Of a stretch of 37,342 nt of DNA, positions 9,629 to 18,621 are shown in pieces; position 1 is the stretch's first letter; each line of letters begins with the position of its first letter. This DNA is from Citreimonas sp042096055. GTDB taxonomy: Bacteria > Pseudomonadota > Alphaproteobacteria > Rhodobacterales > Rhodobacteraceae. The position numbers were made by a program, and so were the translations under genes. The stretch spans positions 1-37,342 of the forward strand of contig NZ_JBELMH010000025.1 of assembly GCF_042096055.1 (NCBI RefSeq), in the 5' to 3' direction. The notes under the pieces are model-generated. The model was given only the letters and a program-made list of their open reading frames with translations, was not told where the DNA came from and ran no database searches.

Positions 9629-10329
9629 TCGAAATGCCCACGGCGTTCGGCCTCGGCGCCCGCCATCATGCCCAGAAGCGCCGACGCGATCAGGCCCAGG
9701 TTCCACGGCAGCCCGGCCAGCGACAGCGCCGCGACGATCGCCACCAGCGCCGCGATGCGGTGGGCGTTGGTGCGCAGCGCCGGGCCGATCATGGCGAGGA
9801 ACGCGATCGGCAGCACGAAATCCAGCCCCATGTTCGTCGGGATCGATTCGCCCGCCCAGGCGCCCGCAAGCGTGGCGCCGTACCAGGGCAGGCAGACCGG
9901 CGTCAGCACGCCCAGGAAATAGCCCCACTTCTCGGTCAGGCTCTGGTTCGGGCGCTTCTCGTAGTCGATCACCGACGCGGCATAGGTCTGGTCGACCAGG
10001 AAATACGCGACCAAGATGCGCTTCCACAGCGGCAGGCGGCCCAGGTGCGGCGTGATCGAGGCCGAGTACATCGCCATCCGCAGGTTCACCGCCAGCGCCG
10101 AGGCCAGCACCACGATTACCGGCGCGTTGTCGGTCATCAGCTGCAGCGCTGTGAACTGCGCGGCACCGGCAATCACCACGACCGAGAAGGAAAGCGTCTC
10201 GAAGACGCTCAGCCCCGCCTCGGTCGCCAGCACGCCGAACAGCATGGCGAACGGGATGACGACCGCCAGGAACGGCAGCCCGTCGCGCACGCCCCGGGCG
10301 TAGCCGGTCTTCACTTCCTGTGATGCCAT
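9625..10329 (-). CDS. azlC: AzlC-family branched-chain amino acid exporter, large subunit
   Basis: A 234-residue polytopic inner-membrane protein. Family features are GVRDGLPFLAVVIPFAMLFGVLATEAGLS at the start, AGAAQFTALQL, and NLRMAMYSASITPHL, with five or six further hydrophobic stretches. It acts with AzlD in efflux of branched-chain amino acids or analogues. The start at ATG 10329 gives the usual N-terminus (MASQEVKTGYARG). The gene is divergent from the MobA-like gene across a 118-base spacer in which I see no convincing promoter. Confidence 0.92.
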   Translation of the reverse strand: MASQEVKTGYARGVRDGLPFLAVVIPFAMLFGVLATEAGLSVFETLSFSVVVIAGAAQFTALQLMTDNAPVIVVLASALAVNLRMAMYSASITPHLGRLPLWKRILVAYFLVDQTYAASVIDYEKRPNQSLTEKWGYFLGVLTPVCLPWYGATLAGAWAGESIPTNMGLDFVLPIAFLAMIGPALRTNAHRIAALVAIVAALSLAGLPWNLGLIASALLGMMAGAEAERRGHFE

Positions 10330-10447
10330 CTGTAGACCCGATCTAGCGCCCGGATTTGTCCCGAATTTCCACCCGGTGCGCGATCCGTAGGCCAGCGCGG
10401 GGGAAAGTGCAAATGTCCGTGATCGCCCGACGCGCCGGCATCCGCCG

Positions 10448-10912
10448 ATGATCCCGCCCGCGGGTCTGGTGCTCGACGCGACCGACGGCTGCGACACGAT
10501 CTGCGCCGCGTTCGCACCGCAGCTGAGCATCCTCGCGCTGCACGCGAACGCGCCGGTCGAAAGCGACCTTCCGGTGCTGCGCGATCTCTACCCCGAACGC
10601 CCCGGCCTGCTGGCGGGAATCCTCTCCGGGCTCGACTGGGCCGCTGCGCAGGGGTTCGAGCAACTGGTGACCTTCCCAGCCGACGCGTCCGTGCCGCCCG
10701 ACCTCGTGGCGCGCCTGCAAGAGGCCGCGGCGCAGGCGGGGCCGGTGCCAGTCGTGGCCACGATGGGTGAGGATCGCATGCCGGCAATCGCGCTCTGGCC
10801 GGTCGTCCGCACCGAAAGCCTGCGTAGCGCGCTCGCGACCGGCCAGCGGGACGTATTGGCGCTGATGGATGCGCTGGAAGCGGTCGAGCTGCCCCTCGAC
10901 GGCCCCTTGTAG
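10448..10912 (+). CDS. MobA-like nucleotidyltransferase-fold protein lacking the N-terminal nucleotide loop
   Basis: A 154-residue protein that aligns by eye with the middle and end of MobA, the enzyme that adds GMP to molybdopterin: APQLSILALHANAP, LPVLRDLYPERPGLLAGILSGLDWAA, FEQLVTFPADASVPPDLVARL, and MPAIALWPV. MobA normally begins with a glycine-rich LAGGxSxRMGxDK loop binding GTP. Here only about 24 residues precede the first matching segment, and that loop is absent; the upstream in-frame sequence does not supply it, and the alternative ATG at 10413 is in another frame and stops after 12 codons. It could be a degenerate or non-catalytic paralogue, or a truncated gene. Ends 2 bases before the convergent membrane-protein gene. 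Confidence 0.7.
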   Translation: MIPPAGLVLDATDGCDTICAAFAPQLSILALHANAPVESDLPVLRDLYPERPGLLAGILSGLDWAAAQGFEQLVTFPADASVPPDLVARLQEAAAQAGPVPVVATMGEDRMPAIALWPVVRTESLRSALATGQRDVLALMDALEAVELPLDGPL

Positions 10913-10914
10913 GC

Positions 10915-11934
10915 CTAGTCGAAGGTCCCCGCGACCCGGCCCAGCAGCATGAAGGCCCGCGCCGTGCGCGTCGCGGCAAAGTCGTTGATCTCGGGATCGG
11001 TGGCCTGCGGTTCGAACGCGGCGAAGGTCTTGTCGAAGCGGCGCAGGAAGTGGTGTACCGCGTCGCGGAAGATCGGGTCCTGCTTCATCCGCCCCGCCGT
11101 CAGCGCCAGCGCAGCGCGGTCGTGCACGCCGCCCAGGGTCGCCACCTCGCGGCCCCGCGCGCCGTGGCCGAAGGCGCGCCAGGTTTCGGGGCGGGCGACG
11201 TCGGGGCGCAGGTCGTCCATGTAGATGCCGTCCTGGCTCAGCAGCGTCAGCACGTCCTGCGCCGCCTGGATCAGGTGCGCCGCCTGCCGGTCGCGCAGCG
11301 CGCGGCGCAGGGCGGCGAAGCCTTCGGCGTCCTCGGCGGTTTCGGGGAAATGCAGCGCGCGGATGAAGTCGGCATTCGACAGCTTGGGCTGCATCGCCTC
11401 GGGCGGGGTGCCCAGCGACAGCGCGGGCTGGTCGTCGGCCTCGGGGGCCACATCGACCACCGGCGCAAGCGCGGGTCCGGCCTCGGCGATATGGGCCGAG
11501 GCGAACAGCGTCAGCCGGGCGTCCATCGCCGCCTGCGCGCGGGCGATCTCGTCCAGCCGCTTGGCAAGCGCGGGGTTCAGCGCCTCGGACCGGCCGGATT
11601 GCTGCTGTGCCACGTAGGCTTGGCGCAGCGCGTCCACCGCGGCGCTCAGGCGCGCGCTTTCGGCACGGACCGCGCGCGCGCCGCGTGCCGCCAGCACCGC
11701 CACCCAGATCAGCGCCACCGGCAGGACGACGAGCATCATCCCCTGCACCAGCCCGATCAGCCCGGTCGCGCCGGTCCCGGCGGCCAGCACCACCCAGCCC
11801 GACAGCGCCACCCACAGGACCGAGCCGATCGCGCCGGCGATCTCGACCCCGGTGGCGCCCTGCGCCGGCGCGGGATCGTAGAGGCCGGGCGCACGGTCGC
11901 GGGACCGGTCGCCGTTCAGGGGCTGGTCGGACAT
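10915..11934 (-). CDS. Conserved membrane/coiled-coil protein of unknown function downstream of greA
   Basis: A 339-residue protein I cannot name. A polar N-terminus (about 30 residues) is followed by two transmembrane helices (roughly 31-53 and 57-82), then an Ala/Arg/Glu-rich stretch likely to form a coiled coil (about 85-145). A Pro/Ala linker and a helical C-terminal domain of about 165 residues follow (LSNADFIRALHFPETAEDAEG onward, ending in RAFMLLGRVAGTFD). The start is 7 bases after the greA stop, so the two are co-transcribed with greA first. The topology suggests a cytoplasmic domain tethered to the inner membrane; no function is claimed. Confidence 0.85.
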   Translation of the reverse strand: MSDQPLNGDRSRDRAPGLYDPAPAQGATGVEIAGAIGSVLWVALSGWVVLAAGTGATGLIGLVQGMMLVVLPVALIWVAVLAARGARAVRAESARLSAAVDALRQAYVAQQQSGRSEALNPALAKRLDEIARAQAAMDARLTLFASAHIAEAGPALAPVVDVAPEADDQPALSLGTPPEAMQPKLSNADFIRALHFPETAEDAEGFAALRRALRDRQAAHLIQAAQDVLTLLSQDGIYMDDLRPDVARPETWRAFGHGARGREVATLGGVHDRAALALTAGRMKQDPIFRDAVHHFLRRFDKTFAAFEPQATDPEINDFAATRTARAFMLLGRVAGTFD

Positions 11935-11941
11935 GACGCGC

Positions 11942-12412
11942 CTACTTGTATTCGATCGTCAGGATCTCGTAGCTCTTGTCGCCGCCGGGCGTGCGCACCT
12001 CGACGCTGTCACCCTCGTCCTTGCCGATCAGCGCGCGGGCGATCGGCGACTTGACGTTCAGCCGGCCCTTGTCGATCGCGGCCTCGTATTCGCCCACGAT
12101 CTGCCAGGTCTTCTCTTCGTCGGTGTCCTCGTCCACGACCGTGACGGTGGCGCCGAACTTGACCGGGCCGGACAGCTTCGTGGGGTCGATCACGTCCGCA
12201 AGGCTCAGCACGCCCTCGAGCTCCTTGATGCGGCCCTCGATGAATCCCTGCTTTTCGCGCGCGGAATGGTACTCGGCGTTCTCCTTGAGGTCGCCCAGCT
12301 CGCGCGCCTCGGCGATGGCCTGGATCACGGCGGGCCGCTCCACGGATTTCAGCTGCTTCAGTTCGGCTTCGAGCGCGGCGAAACCGGCACGCGTCATCGG
12401 CATCTTTTCCAT
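11942..12412 (-). CDS. greA: Transcription elongation factor GreA
   Basis: A 156-residue GreA. It rescues backtracked RNA polymerase by inserting its coiled coil into the secondary channel and stimulating transcript cleavage. Seen are MEKMPMTRAGFAALEAELKQL, the loop signature ARELGDLKENAEYHSAREKQ whose acidic residues (D, E) at the coiled-coil tip assist cleavage, and the C-terminal globular domain with SPIARALIGKDEGDSVEV. Length is standard (about 157). It is the first gene of a two-gene operon with the membrane/coiled-coil protein. Confidence 0.98.
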   Translation of the reverse strand: MEKMPMTRAGFAALEAELKQLKSVERPAVIQAIAEARELGDLKENAEYHSAREKQGFIEGRIKELEGVLSLADVIDPTKLSGPVKFGATVTVVDEDTDEEKTWQIVGEYEAAIDKGRLNVKSPIARALIGKDEGDSVEVRTPGGDKSYEILTIEYK

Positions 12413-12668
12413 CGGAGTCCGCTCCCGTCCTCGTCAAACGCACGAAACCCGCGGCCGGAAACCGGCGCGGATTGTTGTCCGAGACTGTTCACAAGGTTCG
12501 CAGGGTTGCAAGGGCACATGCGCGGCCGTGGCACGCTGCCGCCGTGCCGGGCAGGCCTGCGCGCGGCACGTCCGTGGCCGGGGCGTAACGCCGTGTCGCG
12601 ATTGCCCCCCGGACGCGACCGCGCTACCTAAGCGTGAAACGATGGTCACAAACGCCGGGAGGCTGCGG
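12413..12668. promoter_or_regulatory. Divergent intergenic region between greA and the ETF-QO gene
   Basis: A 256-base spacer that must carry both promoters. For the rightward gene, TTGCCC at 12602-12607, a 17-base spacer and TACCTA at 12625-12630 form a weak promoter-like pair. GGGAGG at 12657-12662 is the ribosome binding site for the ATG at 12669. I see no convincing leftward promoter for greA and no additional gene. Confidence 0.4.
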
Positions 12669-14318
<1,650 letters not shown>

Positions 14319-14341
14319 CCGGCGCGTGCGGCTTGGCGCGA

Positions 14342-14370
14342 TTGTCAAGCCGCGGCCGTGCGCCTACGAT
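14342..14370 (+). promoter_or_regulatory. Putative promoter for the TPR protein and ispE
   Basis: TTGTCA at 14342-14347, 17-base spacer, TACGAT at 14365-14370: five of six and four of six consensus matches, the best housekeeping-type promoter in the window. Its -35 lies inside a perfect 8-bp inverted repeat (14328-14335 with 14346-14353). Confidence 0.55.
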
Positions 14371-14403
14371 CGGGCCCGCGACACCAAGCGCAGGAGGACA
14401 CGC

Positions 14404-16152
14404 GTGCCAAGCATCAGACAGACGATAGGGGCCGCCCTGCTGGCGCTGGGTGCGTTCGGTCCGGCGGGCGCCTCGGCGGCCGGGCTGGCGGGGGATTACC
14501 TCGCCGCGCGGCAGGCCAGCTTCACCGGCGATTTCGCGGCCGCCGCGGAATATTACGGCCGCGCGGTCGAGAACGACCCGTCGAACGCGTCGCTGCTGGA
14601 ACGCGCCGTGCTGGCCAACGTCTCGCTCGGCCGGTTCGAGGAAGCCTCGGCGCTGGCCGACCAGCTCAGCGAACAGGGCGGAAACAGCCAGCTCGCGCAG
14701 ATGGCGCAGGTCGCGCGCGACGCCCAGTCCGAGAATTACAGCGCCGTGCTGATGGCCATCGACGAGGATCGCGGCCTTGGCCCGCTGGCCGACGGCCTGA
14801 TCGCGGCCTGGGCGCAGCTGGGGCAGGGCGACATGTCCGCCGCGCTGGTGGCCTTCGACGAGGTCTCGGCGCAGCAGGGCCTGTCGGCCTTCGCGGGCTA
14901 CCACAAGGCGCTGGCGCTGGCCTCGGTTGGCGACTTCGACAGCGCCGAGGCGATCTTCGGCGCCGGCGGCGCGGGCGGCATGGCCAACACCCGCCGCGGG
15001 ATCATGGCGCGGGTCGAGATCCTGTCGCAGCTCGACCGCTTCGACCAGGCGCTGACCCTGATCGACGAGACCTTCTCGGGCGATCTCGACCCCGCGCTGG
15101 TCGCCATGCGCGAGACCGTCGCCGCCAAGGAGAAGATCCCCTTCACGCATGTCCGCTCGGCCCGCGACGGCATGGCCGAGGTGTTCTACACCCTCGCCGG
15201 CGCGCTGGCGGGCGAGCAGAACGCCGACCTCACGCTGATCTACGCCCGCATCGCGACCTACCTGCGCGCCGACCACGTCGACGCCATGCTGCTGGCCGCC
15301 GAACTGCTGGAAAGCCTCGGCCAGTACGACCTGGCCATCGAGACCTATTCGGGCGTGCCCAGCGACAACGCCGTCTACCACGCCGCCGAGATCGGCCGCG
15401 CCGAGGCGCTGCGCCGCAAGGGCGACACCGACGCCGCGATCGCCGTGCTCGACCGGCTGCGCGAAAGCCACGACGATATGGCCGTGGTGCACTCGACGCT
15501 GGCCGATTTCTACCGCGAGCAGGAGCGTTACGCCGACGCGACCGAGGCCTACACCGCCGCGCTCGACCGCACCGACGAGGTCGGCGAACGCCAGTGGTTC
15601 CTGTTCTACGCCCGCGGCATTGCGCACGAGCGTCAGGACATGTGGGAGCAGGCCGAGGCCGACTTCCGCCGCGCGCTCGAACTGAACCCCGAGCAGCCGC
15701 AGGTGCTGAACTACCTCGGCTACTCACTGGTCGAGAAGCAGCAGAAGCTCGACGAGGCGTTGGACATGATCGAACGCGCCGTCGCCGCGCGGCCCGACAG
15801 CGGCTACATCGTCGACAGCCTGGGCTGGGTGCTCTACCGCCTCGGCCGCTACGACGAGGCCGTCGGTCACATGGAGCGCGCGGCCGAGCTGATGCCGGTC
15901 GACCCCGTGGTCAACGACCATCTCGGCGACGTCTACTGGGCCGTCGGGCGCGAGCTCGAGGCCGAGTTCCAGTGGAAACGCGCGCTGTCCTTCGTCGACT
16001 GGGAGGACGCCGCCGAAGAGGTCGACGCCGAGCGCATCCGCCGCAAGCTCGAGGTCGGGCTCGACCAGGTGCTGGTCGAGGAGGGCGCGCCGCCGCTGCG
16101 CATGGCCGGCGATGCCGGCGCCGAGGACGCGACGGGCGGGGATGCCAACTGA
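14404..16152 (+). CDS. Secreted tetratricopeptide-repeat protein
   Basis: A 582-residue protein starting at GTG 14404, preceded by AGGAGG. The N-terminus (IRQTIGAALLALGAFGPAGA) is a signal peptide, cleaved probably after SAA near residue 24, so the repeats are periplasmic. TPR-like helical pairs run through most of the chain: the first begins AARQASFTGDFAAAAEYYGRAV, and the C-terminal four (about residues 400-540) are clearest, for example WEQAEADFRRALELNPEQP and LGRYDEAVGHMERAAELMP. TPRs scaffold protein complexes; the partner is unknown. The stop overlaps the ispE start by 11 bases, and this ETF-QO / TPR / ispE order is, from memory, common in Rhodobacterales. Confidence 0.92.
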   Translation: MPSIRQTIGAALLALGAFGPAGASAAGLAGDYLAARQASFTGDFAAAAEYYGRAVENDPSNASLLERAVLANVSLGRFEEASALADQLSEQGGNSQLAQMAQVARDAQSENYSAVLMAIDEDRGLGPLADGLIAAWAQLGQGDMSAALVAFDEVSAQQGLSAFAGYHKALALASVGDFDSAEAIFGAGGAGGMANTRRGIMARVEILSQLDRFDQALTLIDETFSGDLDPALVAMRETVAAKEKIPFTHVRSARDGMAEVFYTLAGALAGEQNADLTLIYARIATYLRADHVDAMLLAAELLESLGQYDLAIETYSGVPSDNAVYHAAEIGRAEALRRKGDTDAAIAVLDRLRESHDDMAVVHSTLADFYREQERYADATEAYTAALDRTDEVGERQWFLFYARGIAHERQDMWEQAEADFRRALELNPEQPQVLNYLGYSLVEKQQKLDEALDMIERAVAARPDSGYIVDSLGWVLYRLGRYDEAVGHMERAAELMPVDPVVNDHLGDVYWAVGRELEAEFQWKRALSFVDWEDAAEEVDAERIRRKLEVGLDQVLVEEGAPPLRMAGDAGAEDATGGDAN

Positions 16153-16951
16153 GGCCTTCGCGCCGGCCAAGGTCAACCTGGCGCTGCACGTCACCGGCAA
16201 GCGACCGGACGGCTACCACCTGCTCGATTCGCTGGTAGTCTTCGCCGATATCGGCGACCGGATCTCGCTGGAGCCCGCCGCGGCGACCAGCCTTGCCGTC
16301 ACCGGCCCCCGCGCGCGGGGCGTGCCCGCCGATGCGCGCAACCTCGTCTGGCGCGCGGCCGAGATGCACGGCACGCCGGTCGCCATCACGCTCGACAAGC
16401 ACCTGCCCGCCGCGGCCGGAATCGGCGGCGGGTCGTCCGACGCCGCTGCCACGCTGCGCGCGCTGCACGCTCTGACCGGCCGCGCGCCGGCCGGCGATCC
16501 GCTGAGCCTCGGCGCCGACGTGCCGGTCTGCCTGCACGCGGGTGCGGCACGCATGCGCGGCATCGGCGAGATCGTCGAGCCGCTCGAGGTACCGCCGCTG
16601 GCCGCCGTTCTGGTCAATCCCGGCGTCGAGGTGCCGACCGGCCCCGTCTTCGCCGCACTCGCCGCAACCGACACCGCGCCCATGACCGACCCGCCGCAGG
16701 GCGCCGGTCCGGTCGCGTTCCTCGCCTGGCTCGCGCGCCAGCGCAACGACCTGCAGGCACCCGCGCTGACGCTGCAACCGGCCATAGCGCGGGTACTCGA
16801 GGCGCTGTCGGACGCCACCCTCGCGCGGATGTCCGGCTCGGGCGCCACATGCTTCGGTCTCTATCCCGACCGCGCCGCCGCCGCGCGCGCCGCCCGGCGC
16901 ATCGCAGAGAAGCACCCCGACTGGTGGACCGCCGCCTGCACCCTGCGCTAG
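16142..16951 (+). CDS. ispE: 4-diphosphocytidyl-2-C-methyl-D-erythritol kinase
   Basis: GHMP-family kinase of the MEP isoprenoid pathway; phosphorylates CDP-methylerythritol at the 2-hydroxyl using ATP. It has 269 residues. Motifs: FAPAKVNLALHV with Lys10, the phosphate loop PAAAGIGGGSSDAAA (residues 89-103), LGADVPVC with catalytic Asp126, and the C-terminal MSGSGATCFGL. The ATG overlaps the TPR gene stop by 11 bases, so translation is probably coupled. Its product feeds the polyprenyl synthase encoded at 26910-27908. Confidence 0.96.
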   Translation: MPTEAFAPAKVNLALHVTGKRPDGYHLLDSLVVFADIGDRISLEPAAATSLAVTGPRARGVPADARNLVWRAAEMHGTPVAITLDKHLPAAAGIGGGSSDAAATLRALHALTGRAPAGDPLSLGADVPVCLHAGAARMRGIGEIVEPLEVPPLAAVLVNPGVEVPTGPVFAALAATDTAPMTDPPQGAGPVAFLAWLARQRNDLQAPALTLQPAIARVLEALSDATLARMSGSGATCFGLYPDRAAAARAARRIAEKHPDWWTAACTLR

Positions 16952-16959
16952 CGCTTCTT

Positions 16960-17019
16960 TGGTCCTCAAATATCCCGGGGGTGAATTGCGCCGCAGGAGC
17001 AAGAGGGGGCAGAGTCCCC
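16960..17019. repeat. Intergenic element of the 'cctcaaatatcccggggg' type
   Basis: About 60 bases between convergent ispE and the BrkB gene containing CCTCAAATATCCCGGGGG, GCGCCGCAGGAGCAAGAG and GGGGGCAGAGTCCCC. From memory, close variants of this block recur between genes in many Rhodobacterales genomes. Only one copy is in this window, so the repeat status is not shown here. Confidence 0.45.
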
Positions 17020-17025
17020 ATTCTT
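17005..17025 (+). terminator. Putative terminator after ispE
   Basis: GGGGGC at 17005-17010, loop AGA, GTCCCC at 17014-17019 (one G-U pair), followed by ATTCTT. A short stem, so only moderately convincing, but well placed between convergent genes. Confidence 0.45.
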
Positions 17026-17042
17026 GACGCCCCGCGGAACGG

Positions 17043-18092
17043 TCACGGCTTCCGCCCCAGCGTGTCCGCCATCCGCGCGTCGCGCTGCCCCATCGGCCGG
17101 ACTCGCCCCCGCGTGGTGTCGCGGGCCGACTGGTGCTCCATCTCGGCGTTCAGAAGCGCGCCCAGGATCACCACGAAGGCCGTCAGCCAGATATACAGCA
17201 ACAGCGTCACCACGCCCGCCAGCGCGCCGTACATGGGCTGGTAGTCCGCGATGTTGCGCACGAAGGCGAAGAACAGCCACGACCCGCCGAGCCAAAGCGC
17301 GGTGCCCATCAGCGCCCCGGGCGTGACCCAGCTCCACCGCGGCGGACGGCGGGCCGGCGCATAACGGTAGATCAGGCCCAGCGCGACCATCGACAGCAGC
17401 GCCAGCAGCGGCCAGCGCACGACGGTCACGATGGTGTCGGACCGGCCGGCTAGACGCAGGGCCTCGGCCAGCGGCGGGATCACCAGCGCGACAGCGATCG
17501 TGAACAACGTCAGCACCGCCAGCATCCCGGTCAGCCACAACGAGACGATGTTGCGCACGATGATGTTGCGGGTCTCGGCCTCGGCATGCGCCATGTTGAT
17601 GCCGCTGACCAGGTTGTCGATGCCGCGTGACGCCCAGAAAAGCGAAAAGCCGAAGCTGATCAGCGCCGTCGTGGTCGCGCGCCCCGTCGCCTGCCCGGCC
17701 AGCGCGGCGGCCTGATCGCTCACCACGGCCAGCGCCTCGGGCGGAACGACGCCGGCGAGGCCGTCGATCTGGCGGACCACGATCTCGGGCTCGAAGATCA
17801 CGCCCGCCAGCGAGGCCAGAAGCGCGATCGCCGGAAACAGCGCCAGCATGCCGAAGAAGGCCACGCCGGCGGCCAGCAGCGGGAACAGGTCGGGTCCGAT
17901 CCGGCGGAGGGCGCGCAGCGCAATGTCGCGCCAGCCCGCAAGCTGGATGCCGTAGGGCCGCCACGCCTGCCGGCCGCGCCCGACCTCGTGCAGCGCGTCG
18001 TCCGTGCCGGCCGGGGCGGCAGGGTGGTCACCTTCCGGATGGGGCTCGGTCCCCTCGCCGGGGCCCGGTCCCTCGCCGGGTCTGTCGCGCAT
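17043..18092 (-). CDS. YihY/BrkB-family inner-membrane protein
   Basis: A 349-residue polytopic membrane protein of the YihY/virulence-factor-BrkB family, whose molecular function is not settled (it is not the ribonuclease BN it was once named for). A polar, Pro/Gly-rich N-terminus of about 60 residues is followed by six hydrophobic segments. Family features are PLLAAGVAFFGMLALFPAIALLASL, FGFSLFWASRGIDNLVSGIN and the late YGALAGVVTLLLYIWLTAFVVILGALLNAEMEHQ. The start chosen (ATG 18092, MRDRPGEG) has GAGG a few bases upstream. It converges with ispE. Confidence 0.92.
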   Translation of the reverse strand: MRDRPGEGPGPGEGTEPHPEGDHPAAPAGTDDALHEVGRGRQAWRPYGIQLAGWRDIALRALRRIGPDLFPLLAAGVAFFGMLALFPAIALLASLAGVIFEPEIVVRQIDGLAGVVPPEALAVVSDQAAALAGQATGRATTTALISFGFSLFWASRGIDNLVSGINMAHAEAETRNIIVRNIVSLWLTGMLAVLTLFTIAVALVIPPLAEALRLAGRSDTIVTVVRWPLLALLSMVALGLIYRYAPARRPPRWSWVTPGALMGTALWLGGSWLFFAFVRNIADYQPMYGALAGVVTLLLYIWLTAFVVILGALLNAEMEHQSARDTTRGRVRPMGQRDARMADTLGRKP

Positions 18093-18258
18093 CTCGGGCC
18101 TCGTTGCCTGAACCGTGCAGAAGACTAACGCGGCATGGCGCGCTTCGATCCGTCGCAAGGGCCCCCGGGAACCGGCCAAGGCCGCGCCGGATTGACCCCG
18201 GAAACGGCCGCGACCCCGCCTGCGGCATCGTCCGGCCCAGGCTCCAGAGGAAAGACAC

Positions 18259-18516
18259 ATGGCGATCCTGACGACGATCCTCGACGCGCTCGGCCTCGTC
18301 ACCGCGGCTGCGGCGGCGTGGTTCTGGTACCTTTCCGGCAACCGCAGGTTGCGCCGCGTCTCGCGTTACGAGGAACTGGACTATGCCGATCTGAACCGCA
18401 TCGTGACCGCCTTCAACCGCGCCTCGATCCTCAACCGGCAGGCCGCCAAGGCGGCCGCGGCCTCGGCCGGGGCGCTGGCGCTGCGCTTCGCGGTCGACCT
18501 CGCGGCAAGTTTCTGA
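18259..18516 (+). CDS. Small membrane protein of unknown function
   Basis: An 85-residue protein with an N-terminal hydrophobic helix (about residues 4-26, LTTILDALGLVTAAAAAWFW). A basic, helical tail follows (NRRLRRVSRYEELDYADLNRIV and an Ala-rich helix NRQAAKAAAASAGALALRFA). AGGAAAG sits seven bases before the ATG, which supports expression. The 166 bases between it and the divergent BrkB gene show no other gene and no clear promoter. I do not recognise the family. Confidence 0.7.
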   Translation: MAILTTILDALGLVTAAAAAWFWYLSGNRRLRRVSRYEELDYADLNRIVTAFNRASILNRQAAKAAAASAGALALRFAVDLAASF

Positions 18517-18570
18517 TCACGCCCCGCACCGCTCGGAACATTCCCCGGCGCTTGCTGTTTTCGGGGTCAG

Positions 18571-18589
18571 AGCGGCGGCGTTCGCCGCT
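18571..18589 (+). promoter_or_regulatory. Hairpin in the leader of the EF-hand gene
   Basis: Perfect 7-bp stem AGCGGCG / CGCCGCT with loop GCGTT, 32 bases before the ATG. It could stabilise the mRNA 5' end; no T-run follows, so it is not a usual terminator. Confidence 0.35.
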
Positions 18590-18621
18590 TGAGCAAACTG
18601 GTCAACGAAGAGGAGAGGATC

